40,766 nt of DNA, from the NCBI GenBank assembly GCA_007376535.1, contig VMGK01000004.1, positions 1-40,766 of the forward strand. The letters run 5' to 3'. This DNA is from Candidatus Berkelbacteria bacterium Licking1014_7 (lineage in GTDB: Bacteria > Patescibacteriota > UBA1384 > GWA2-35-9 > CG2-30-39-44). Every line of letters begins with the position of its first letter. The stretch's first letter is position 1. Both the position numbers and the translations under genes were made by a program. The notes below the pieces were generated by a model. That model was not told the DNA's origin. It was given only the letters and a program-made list of their open reading frames with translations, and made no database searches. This document shows, piece by piece, positions 6,721-12,595 of the stretch.

Positions 6721-7386
6721 TTGAAATATAAAAAACTATTATTTGGACTGATTTTTTTGGGCATAATGGTTTTTGCCGTGGCGATTTTTAATGATCAAAA
6801 ATTAGCTTGGGCAGCGGTAACTGATTTAATACCAACAGCAGCACCAGAGGGTGTGACTACTTCGTTTTCAAGCGTGAAAGAGATTATTTCTACTCTGTTT
6901 CGCGTCATCATCTCTGCCGCTGGCGCGATATTTATGATAATTCTGATTATCGGCGGCATAATGTACCTTACTGGCGCGGGTAACGAAGAAGCCACTGGCA
7001 AAGCCAAAAAGATGATGATTGACGCAATTATTGGTTTGGCAATAACCTTGTCTGCTTGGGCAATCGGCGTCTGGGTGTTAAATCAGTTTGTCGGAAACAC
7101 GCCTGCCGCTGTTCCGCCCACAACAACACCAACATCTACACCTGCGCCTGCGCCCGGCAGCGGGGGCGGGGGATCTACCACTGGATCAACTAGACTAGAA
7201 ATTACGGGATATCCAATTACTTTCTCCGTACCAAAAACAGATCCCAATAACAACACTTACAACATAACTGTAAACTCTCGATCAAATGATTGTCAGCAAA
7301 AAGGAGGAAAGGACATTTATATAGAACAAATTTCCCAAACACAGTACCCCAATTATGATCAATACCGATTTCATTGTTATAAATAG
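6721..7386 (+). CDS. VirB2/T4SS-type pilin with Pro/Thr linker and C-terminal domain, paralogue 7
   Basis: A 221-residue protein starting at a TTG. The signal peptide ends near KLAWAA (about residue 31). The pilin unit (about 50-125) has YLTGAGNEEATGKAKKMMID and ends WVLNQFVG, like paralogue 6. Then comes a Pro/Thr/Ala linker (PTTTPTSTPAPAPG) and a Gly/Ser stretch, leading to a domain of about 70 residues with two Cys (NDCQQK and RFHCYK). Such a linker and terminal domain fit surface display, for example as a tip or adhesive subunit. No Shine-Dalgarno sequence was found, so the TTG start is the weakest point. Confidence 0.78.
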   Translation: MKYKKLLFGLIFLGIMVFAVAIFNDQKLAWAAVTDLIPTAAPEGVTTSFSSVKEIISTLFRVIISAAGAIFMIILIIGGIMYLTGAGNEEATGKAKKMMIDAIIGLAITLSAWAIGVWVLNQFVGNTPAAVPPTTTPTSTPAPAPGSGGGGSTTGSTRLEITGYPITFSVPKTDPNNNTYNITVNSRSNDCQQKGGKDIYIEQISQTQYPNYDQYRFHCYK

Positions 7387-7396
7387 AAATGCAAAA

Positions 7397-7436
7397 GGCG
7401 GCGAGATCCTTAAAACGCATTAAGGGATCCGCCGCC
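7397..7436 (-). terminator. Intrinsic terminator of the M48 protease gene
   Basis: A strong hairpin with arms GGCGGC-GATCCTTAA and TTAAGGGATC-GCCGCC. Read on the minus strand it is followed by CTTTTGC, a short U-tract. It lies 11 bases beyond the stop of the M48 gene and also separates it from the convergent pilin operon. Confidence 0.75.
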
Positions 7437-7447
7437 CAGTTCTCGGG

Positions 7448-9058
7448 TTAGCGTTCCGGATAGGCGCGCAGCCCGTCCGGAACTGAAACACTTGAAGGCA
7501 GAGTATAGTATGCCAGCCACTTCTGGCGGCTGGCGTCCCACCCTACCCGAGTGATAGTTACGACCGCCACGAGGCGGTCGTTTGTGTCTTGGATGCGCCA
7601 CCGCGCGCCTTGCGCGGTGGTCACATCTTGATCCAGCGCCAACCAGTACTCTCTGGTGGGCTGGCGCGAATCGTTTCGCGCCTGCTGCTGACGCTCGGCA
7701 AGTCGAGCGGTGGCGACAGGGTCAACTGGATCCTGACGGGCGATCCAGTCAAGGGTTTTTTGGATAGCGCGAGATACTGACTCGCGCTGAACTGCCTGCC
7801 AGTCAAAGCGGCTTTCGCCGCTGTAACCCCAGCCCGGCAGACGCGGAAGATTCACGTAGAAGCGTCGTTCCGTGGACTTGGCTTCGCCGCGAATACTTGC
7901 TCCGCCCTTTTGGTACTCACCGGTTTCAATCCGGGTGGGCGAGACAACGATCTCGCAAAAGGCGGTGTAGGTTCGCGAACCCCACCCCACTCTTTCGCGA
8001 TAATTTCCAAATCCCGCGCCCTTGGCTCGCTCGCTGTCCCAAGCCGAGAAAGCGAGGAACCAAATTTCGGACGGAGGGGTCATTTTGCCAGCCGCAGGCG
8101 TCTGCGGCTGGGTGGTGTCATAACGCCCGGAGCGCTGGACTTGGTCCTGCGCATGGGTGGTTCTCTGGAAATTCTCCCCCCAGACAACGAACTTGATGTC
8201 CGTATAGTTCGCCCCGAGGGAGGAAACGATTTGGTCTAGATTTTCTGGCGCCCAAGTGGAGGTAATCTCCAGCGCCACCACTCGCGGGGTTTTGCCCCGC
8301 AGAACATCTTGAGGTGCGCCCAGCGATTCGGTCGCGATCAGCTCGGTCGCGATCTGCTGTTTTACTCGTCCGACACGCTCGGATGTGGCAGGGTGGGAAG
8401 CAAAATACTTGGATAGCCCCTTCAGTTTGCCACCGCCCAGCATTTCCAACGCGCCAATGGCGTCTTGCGGGTTGTAGCCCGCCTTTACCATTAAGCGCAC
8501 GCCCGATGTGTCGGCGTCACGCTCCTGATCGCGGCTATAACCGGATTGCAGGAGTTGAAATGCGATGCCGGCTCCGAGTTGAATCGTATCCGAACTGCCT
8601 TTAAGTAACAGTCCGGCAGCCACGGAAGTAATCAAGGCATTGTTAATCGCCTTTCTTCCGTGGGACAACTCAGTATGCGCCACCTCGTGTCCAACGATGA
8701 AGGCGATCTTGCCGTCGGTCTCGCACATATCAAGCAGTTTTTTGGTGATGTAGGTTGGTCCGCCTGGACAGGCGAATGCGTTGATCATCTCATCGTTGTT
8801 GATGATTTTGAACTCGTAGGGGATGTTCTGCCTCTGTCGGAACTGCAGGATTTGCTTGGCGACGCGGTCTAATCGCGCCTGACTTCCGAAATCGTTCAGC
8901 ACGCCGCCGTACTCTCTCTCGGCGTTCAGTGCCACCTGCTTGCCGATCTGGATTTCATCCTTCTCGCTGACAAGCATCAGACCGCCAGCGAAAACTGACT
9001 GCACCCCCAACCCCAACACGAAGAACATGACAACTAACAGCGACTTTGACTGTCTCAT
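7448..9058 (-). CDS. Secreted M48-family zinc metalloprotease with unique C-terminal domain
   Basis: The 536-residue protein has a signal peptide (residues 1-24, ending SVFAGG). The M48 peptidase domain covers about residues 30-240. HEVAH at 124-128 supplies two zinc ligands and the catalytic Glu, and E179 in QERDADTSG is the third ligand. The layout resembles BepA/LoiP periplasmic proteases. The C-terminal 300 residues are unrecognised, Trp-rich and without TPR-like repeats. The gene has an AAGGAGG site 7-8 bases before the ATG, its own promoter and terminator, and no operon partner. Its base composition is much richer in G/C than all neighbours, with G/C-ending codons, a strong sign of horizontal acquisition. 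Substrates could be secreted or pilus proteins; this is inference from location only. Confidence 0.88.
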   Translation of the reverse strand: MRQSKSLLVVMFFVLGLGVQSVFAGGLMLVSEKDEIQIGKQVALNAEREYGGVLNDFGSQARLDRVAKQILQFRQRQNIPYEFKIINNDEMINAFACPGGPTYITKKLLDMCETDGKIAFIVGHEVAHTELSHGRKAINNALITSVAAGLLLKGSSDTIQLGAGIAFQLLQSGYSRDQERDADTSGVRLMVKAGYNPQDAIGALEMLGGGKLKGLSKYFASHPATSERVGRVKQQIATELIATESLGAPQDVLRGKTPRVVALEITSTWAPENLDQIVSSLGANYTDIKFVVWGENFQRTTHAQDQVQRSGRYDTTQPQTPAAGKMTPPSEIWFLAFSAWDSERAKGAGFGNYRERVGWGSRTYTAFCEIVVSPTRIETGEYQKGGASIRGEAKSTERRFYVNLPRLPGWGYSGESRFDWQAVQRESVSRAIQKTLDWIARQDPVDPVATARLAERQQQARNDSRQPTREYWLALDQDVTTAQGARWRIQDTNDRLVAVVTITRVGWDASRQKWLAYYTLPSSVSVPDGLRAYPER

Positions 9059-9135
9059 CTCGACTTCCTCCTTGTGAATGTACGCGCCCCAAATCCGCTG
9101 AAAAAACCAGCGATTTAGGGTCTTAGAATAGCCCG

Positions 9136-9165
9136 ATTATACCACAAAACCACCCCAAAGGTCAA
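9136..9165 (-). promoter_or_regulatory. Promoter of the M48 protease gene
   Basis: On the minus strand, TTGACC (9160-9165) and perfect TATAAT (9136-9141) are 18 bases apart. The predicted start near 9129 gives a leader of about 70 bases ending in an AAGGAGG ribosome site at 9066-9072. Confidence 0.75.
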
Positions 9166-9166
9166 G

Positions 9167-9189
9167 ACATTGGTATTAATTACCAATGT
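9167..9189. promoter_or_regulatory. Operator-like palindrome abutting the M48 promoter
   Basis: Perfect 9-base arms ACATTGGTA and TACCAATGT separated by TTAAT, directly upstream of the -35 hexamer of the M48 promoter. This size and symmetry suit a dimeric helix-turn-helix regulator. Position just upstream of -35 is compatible with activation or with repression; no regulator gene is adjacent. Confidence 0.5.
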
Positions 9190-9332
9190 TTGGTTTCTTT
9201 AGCAATAATATAAGTAAATTTCAAAGACCAAATATTAAATATCAAATGAATGTCAAAACTCTAAATCTAAATGTCAAATTTTTTAATCATTAATCATTGT
9301 TTAGAACTTAGGATTTAGAACTTATCGTGAAT

Positions 9333-10850
9333 TTATTCGCGGGTAACTCTTTCCACTTCCTCGCGGGTGGTGAGACCGAGTTTCGCTTTTTCCAAGCCAT
9401 CGTCTGACATTGTTTTCATACCTAATGCTTTTGCCTTTTGTTCAAACTCTTCCACCGATGCTTTGCGCATTATGAGTTCATTAAATTCTGAGGTTGGTTT
9501 TAGGGCTTCGGCAATAATCAACCTGCCGAGAAATCCGCTTTTTTGGCACTCATCGCAACCTTTGCCTTTGCAAGCGCTACATAATTTTCTGACTAATCGT
9601 TGGGCTAAAATTAAATTAATTGAACCAGCCAAAAGATACGGCTCAATGCCCATATCCAAGAGACGAGGTATGGCGCCTGAGGCAGTATTGGTGTGAAGTG
9701 TGGACAAAACCAAATGTCCAGTCATACCTGCCTGAAGAGCGATTTTCGCGGTTTCGGGATCGCGGATTTCTCCGACCATTATCACATCCGGATCTTGTCG
9801 CACTGCCGAAGCGAGCGCGTTGGCAAAAGTGTAGCCCGCGATTTTATCAACTTGCGTTTGATTTATGCCAGTAATCTGATACTCAATCGGATCTTCAATA
9901 GTAATAATTTTAATCTCCGGCTTATTAATTTCATTCAAAATCGCGTAAAGCGTGGTGGTTTTTCCTGAACCAGTCGGACCAGTGTTTAATATCAAGCCGT
10001 GCGGTTTGGAAATCGCTTCTTTTGTCAAAGCGGAAACTTCTTTATTCAGCCCTAATTGACTCAAAGTCAAAAGCGGATTATCAGAAAGCAAAAGCCGCAT
10101 CACGATAATTTCTCCGCCTGAGCCCGGCATTGAAGAGACGCGCAAATCCACACGGTGGTCGCTGGCAATATAATCAAATCTGCCGTCTTGGGGTTTAGCG
10201 GCAATATCAAGTTTGAGCCCGGCCAAATTTTTAATCCGTGAGTTAAGCGCCTTGTATTGTTCCAGAGTCAAACGGGCCACATCTTGCAAGACACCATCTA
10301 TCCGAAAACGTAGACGACAATCTGTTTCAGTTGGCTCTAAATGAATATCAGAAGCGCGCGTAATCACCGCGCCGTTTAGCGTCAAGTCCAAAAGTTCGGT
10401 GGTGGAGACCTTTTTAATATGTAGAGCGATGTCGCGAATATTGCGAATAATTTTGACAAATTCCGCCCCGCGCTTTTTCTCCTGAATTTTTTTCTGGGTG
10501 GTGGCCAGTTCTACTAACCTGTCATATTGGGATAGAGCAAACTTAAAACCAGTTTGCGAACAAATAGAAAAGTTAAATTCAAAATTGGGAAAATATTTGA
10601 TAAGTAAATTTTTCTGCTGGACGGTTGGCGCGCCCACAGACGCAACTTTCACGATTTTTCCCACCCTTAAATACGCGATAAATTGATGTTTTTCAATCTC
10701 GGTTTTAGGCAAGACCAAAATCGCGTCTGGGGCAAACGGATAATTCACTAAATCCACATACGACAAACGCAATGATTGCGCCAACTCTTGCGTTTTCTGC
10801 TCTTCTTGCTCGTGGTGAATTGACCAAATTTGAGTTGAAATATCGGGCAT
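9333..10850 (-). CDS. pilB: GspE/PilB-family secretion and pilus assembly ATPase
   Basis: The 505-residue cytoplasmic hexameric ATPase powers type IV pilus or type II secretion assembly. An N-terminal MshEN-like region (about residues 15-110) precedes the ATPase core. Seen motifs: ASDIHLEP (start of the N2 domain), GPTGSGKTTT Walker A near residue 290, the Asp box ITIEDPIEYQ, GEIRDPETA Walker B, a His box in LSTLHTNTA, and the zinc-binding tetracysteine CSACKGKGCDEC near the C-terminus. A GGAGGAGGG site lies 4-5 bases before the ATG, next to a hairpin. Other type IV pilus genes (pilC, pilT, pilin of the type IV kind, prepilin peptidase) are not in the window. It is probably part of the CPR type IV pilus; a link to the VirB2-like pilins is unproven. 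Confidence 0.94.
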   Translation of the reverse strand: MPDISTQIWSIHHEQEEQKTQELAQSLRLSYVDLVNYPFAPDAILVLPKTEIEKHQFIAYLRVGKIVKVASVGAPTVQQKNLLIKYFPNFEFNFSICSQTGFKFALSQYDRLVELATTQKKIQEKKRGAEFVKIIRNIRDIALHIKKVSTTELLDLTLNGAVITRASDIHLEPTETDCRLRFRIDGVLQDVARLTLEQYKALNSRIKNLAGLKLDIAAKPQDGRFDYIASDHRVDLRVSSMPGSGGEIIVMRLLLSDNPLLTLSQLGLNKEVSALTKEAISKPHGLILNTGPTGSGKTTTLYAILNEINKPEIKIITIEDPIEYQITGINQTQVDKIAGYTFANALASAVRQDPDVIMVGEIRDPETAKIALQAGMTGHLVLSTLHTNTASGAIPRLLDMGIEPYLLAGSINLILAQRLVRKLCSACKGKGCDECQKSGFLGRLIIAEALKPTSEFNELIMRKASVEEFEQKAKALGMKTMSDDGLEKAKLGLTTREEVERVTRE

Positions 10851-10858
10851 ATTCCCTC

Positions 10859-10876
10859 CTCCGACTCCTGTCGGAG
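10859..10876 (-). promoter_or_regulatory. Hairpin touching the ribosome-binding site of pilB
   Basis: On the minus strand CTCCGAC and GTCGGAG pair around a four-base loop AGGA. The 3' arm runs straight into the GGAGGAGGG ribosome site of the pilB gene, so folding could limit ribosome access, or the loop AGGA could act as a standby site. This is inferred from sequence only. Confidence 0.4.
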
Positions 10877-11014
10877 TTAGTCAAATGCAAAATGCAAATC
10901 TCAAAATGTAAAATGACAATGTAAAATTAAAAATATTTTTGAGATTTGAGTTTGATATTTGAAGTTTTGAATTTAAGATGTAAAATTAAGATTTGAATTT
11001 TAAGATGTGATGTT

Positions 11015-11056
11015 GCCTGCCCGCTAATCGCCTGAGCGATAGCGATGGCGGGCGGG
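11015..11056 (+). repeat. GC-rich dispersed hairpin repeat, copy 3
   Basis: Same hairpin core as at 295-332 and 2093-2130, with flanks GCCTGCCCGC and GGCGGGCGGG. It lies in the divergent spacer between pilB and the kinase-like gene, surrounded by A/T-rich word-like DNA. Confidence 0.8.
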
Positions 11057-11125
11057 AGATTTTAATTTTGAGATTTGAGATTACTTTCATTTTATCATCT
11101 TTTTATATTTTATGAAAGTTTTTGC

Positions 11126-11131
11126 TATAAT
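11126..11131 (+). promoter_or_regulatory. Extended -10 of an apparently leaderless promoter
   Basis: TGC-TATAAT is an extended -10 element. The -35 region is poor. The start codon ATG at 11138 begins exactly seven bases after the hexamer, where transcription would start, so the message is probably leaderless. Confidence 0.55.
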
Positions 11132-11137
11132 GAATTT

Positions 11138-11707
11138 ATGCAGGTTGATAGAACAAAAATTGGGAAGTTTGTCGGCGCGGGCGGCGAGCATTTAGTGCGG
11201 GAATACGGCAAAAATGAAGTCATCAAAACGCCAGTTGGAATTCGTTTTGCCTTAAATCCGAAAAAATTTAGGTCCTGGCTGCCGCGCGATTATAGACACG
11301 CCAAACGATATTTTAATGGCTTGGTATTAGACGCAAAAATTGTTTTAGAAAAAAACTCTTACGCAATTTTGCAGGATAAAATTAGAGCCAAACCGCTTAC
11401 CCTTTCTGATTTGCAAAATATTTTACGGCTAAAAACACAATTTTTACAAATTATTAGCAACAACGAAAAATTAATTCGCGACGAAGATTTATGCTGGGAT
11501 TTTTACGGTGCGATGCGTCTCTTTGGCATTGCTTATCATAAATTCAATAATCTGACCGTTTACCGCAAAAATCTCTGTATGATTGATTTCGGAATGATGT
11601 ATTTAGATCGGGCGGGACAAAACTTTTTTATTTGGCTTTTGACCCGCTGGGCACATCGCCGGCAGAGGCAATTTTTGCGAAAAGTGATTAAAAAATTAAA
11701 TGTTTGA
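11138..11707 (+). CDS. Protein kinase-like fold protein of unknown function
   Basis: A 189-residue protein. The start is placed at the ATG at 11138; an upstream in-frame TTG lies within spacer DNA. Kinase-fold landmarks can be seen: a Gly-rich loop FVGAGGEHLV (residues 11-20) followed by EVIK (lysine near 30), and LCMIDFGMMY (DFG-like) near residue 160, preceded by an N-containing segment NNLTVYRKN. The C-terminus is rich in Trp, Arg and Lys (LTRWAHRRQRQF). Overall it resembles small eukaryote-like or lipopolysaccharide-kinase-like phosphotransferases, but is shorter than usual kinases and lacks a clear HxD motif, so activity is uncertain. The 73-residue gene downstream has its own promoter, starting inside the end of this gene. 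Confidence 0.6.
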   Translation: MQVDRTKIGKFVGAGGEHLVREYGKNEVIKTPVGIRFALNPKKFRSWLPRDYRHAKRYFNGLVLDAKIVLEKNSYAILQDKIRAKPLTLSDLQNILRLKTQFLQIISNNEKLIRDEDLCWDFYGAMRLFGIAYHKFNNLTVYRKNLCMIDFGMMYLDRAGQNFFIWLLTRWAHRRQRQFLRKVIKKLNV

Positions 11708-11733
11708 CTTTTGGAAGTGTTTTGTGCTATAAT
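11704..11733 (+). promoter_or_regulatory. Promoter of the 73-residue membrane protein gene
   Basis: TTGACT (11704-11709) and TGC-TATAAT (11728-11733) are 18 bases apart, with the extended -10. The -35 overlaps the stop codon of the kinase-like gene. The predicted start is near 11740. Confidence 0.75.
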
Positions 11734-11794
11734 TTCGGGTGTATTCGTATATTTGCATTTTTTTTGCAATCATGGCAATGCAGGAGGTGCGGGA

Positions 11795-12016
11795 ATGAAA
11801 GTAATCAATAAAGCGCTGGACGGATTAGCAATGCTAGGTTTTTGTATTTTCTTTTCTATTGACAATATTACTCAGCCGATCGGCTGGCTATTCTATCCTC
11901 TTCTCGGGGCGTTCATTTTTTGGAGAATCAAAAAAAGTGGGATAATGAGTCCCGGCAGATTTTTCACAATCTGGCGACCCCCTTTTGACGGGAAGTGGAG
12001 GGTCGTGTTCCATTAG
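11795..12016 (+). CDS. Small two-segment membrane protein, 73 residues
   Basis: The ATG at 11795 is chosen because CAGGAGG precedes it by eight bases; the longer frame begins at an ATG at 11711, within its own promoter region. The product MKVINKALDGLAMLGF... has two hydrophobic segments (about residues 8-25 and 31-47) and a basic, aromatic tail (RFFTIWRPPFDGKWRVVF). No family was recognised. The stop codon TAG overlaps the first bases of a long palindromic repeat, so the 3' end of the message is probably structured. Confidence 0.6.
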   Translation: MKVINKALDGLAMLGFCIFFSIDNITQPIGWLFYPLLGAFIFWRIKKSGIMSPGRFFTIWRPPFDGKWRVVFH

Positions 12017-12176
12017 ATCTACTGCGGAATAACTTTTCGTAACGAAACGGAGTAATTTTGAGCGAAAACAATGAAGGGCGACGAAGCGCTATATGGAATA
12101 TAGCGTAAGGAGCCCTGAATTGTTTGCAGCCAAAATTACAAGTTGCAGTAGAAAAGGTTGTTTCGCAGTAGATCTA
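12014..12176 (+). repeat. Family 2 palindromic element, copy A (163 bp)
   Basis: The element has perfect 13-base ends TAGATCTACTGCG and CGCAGTAGATCTA. The inner arms also pair imperfectly (GTAATTTTGAGCGAAAACAAT against ATTGTTTGCAGCCAAAATTAC), so the whole folds back on itself. It contains the core TTGCAGTAGAAAAGGTT at 12143-12159, shared with copies B and C. A central CTATAT..ATATAG hairpin is present. Copy B aligns along its whole length when inverted. No coding capacity. Confidence 0.8.
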
Positions 12177-12194
12177 TCAATACACGAAAACACA

Positions 12195-12225
12195 AAGGGC
12201 TCAGGCGAATTATCGCCGAGCCCTT
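12195..12225. terminator. Bidirectional intrinsic terminator
   Basis: AAGGGCTC-GGCGA pairs with TCGCC-GAGCCCTT around AATTA. It is followed by CTTAATT on the plus strand and by TTTGTG on the minus strand. It separates two convergent small membrane protein genes (11795-12016 and 12239-12514). Confidence 0.75.
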
Positions 12226-12238
12226 CTTAATTAGATAA

Positions 12239-12514
12239 CTACTTTTTGCTAAAAGTTCTCAGCATAATTTCAAAAACCGAACCGATAATATACCAAGTCA
12301 GAAAAGTTGCGATAATTCCGACAAATACGCCTGCTAAACTGATATCAGGCGCCCAGATCTCGCTTACATTAATTCCGTGCATGGTGACATCCAAATATTT
12401 TAGCAAAATTGCGTCTACTCCGTTAATTGAGCTTAAGATAACACACAACACATAGATAATTGCTGCGGTTGTTCCGGCTGCCAAAGGAATGGTTTGGTTG
12501 GTTGTTTTAAACAT
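12239..12514 (-). CDS. Small membrane protein, DUF5676-like
   Basis: A 91-residue protein with two hydrophobic segments (about residues 8-29 and 58-83). The spacing and the central MHGINVSE resemble small DUF5676-type membrane proteins, which have an HG-I/L-D motif between two helices; the assignment is from memory of the family pattern. An AAGGAGG site lies six bases before the ATG. It follows ppsA on the same strand with an 81-base gap that contains a foldable leader. Function unknown. Confidence 0.55.
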   Translation of the reverse strand: MFKTTNQTIPLAAGTTAAIIYVLCVILSSINGVDAILLKYLDVTMHGINVSEIWAPDISLAGVFVGIIATFLTWYIIGSVFEIMLRTFSKK

Positions 12515-12539
12515 ATTCCTCCTTTTGGTTTTCGACCTT

Positions 12540-12585
12540 TTCAGCCAATAGATTCTTGTTTGAATCCCGCACCCTAAGGGCTGAA
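12540..12585 (-). promoter_or_regulatory. Foldable leader upstream of the DUF5676-like gene
   Basis: On the minus strand TTCAGCC pairs with GGCTGAA and encloses a second stem GATTC/GAATC around AAACAA. There is no T-run after it, so it looks more like a leader structure or processing site between ppsA and the small gene than a terminator. Confidence 0.4.
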
Positions 12586-12595
12586 TTATTTTACC

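Noticed and set aside
7582-8872. Several ORFs on the plus strand opposite the M48 protease gene
   Set aside because: They are shadows caused by the high G/C content of the M48 gene; their translations are Arg/Pro/Ser-rich with no domain, and the minus-strand frame has a signal peptide and HEVAH.
12540-12590. tRNA gene suggested by GGGATTCAAAC
   Set aside because: Only a T-loop-like phrase; no acceptor, D or anticodon stems fit around it.
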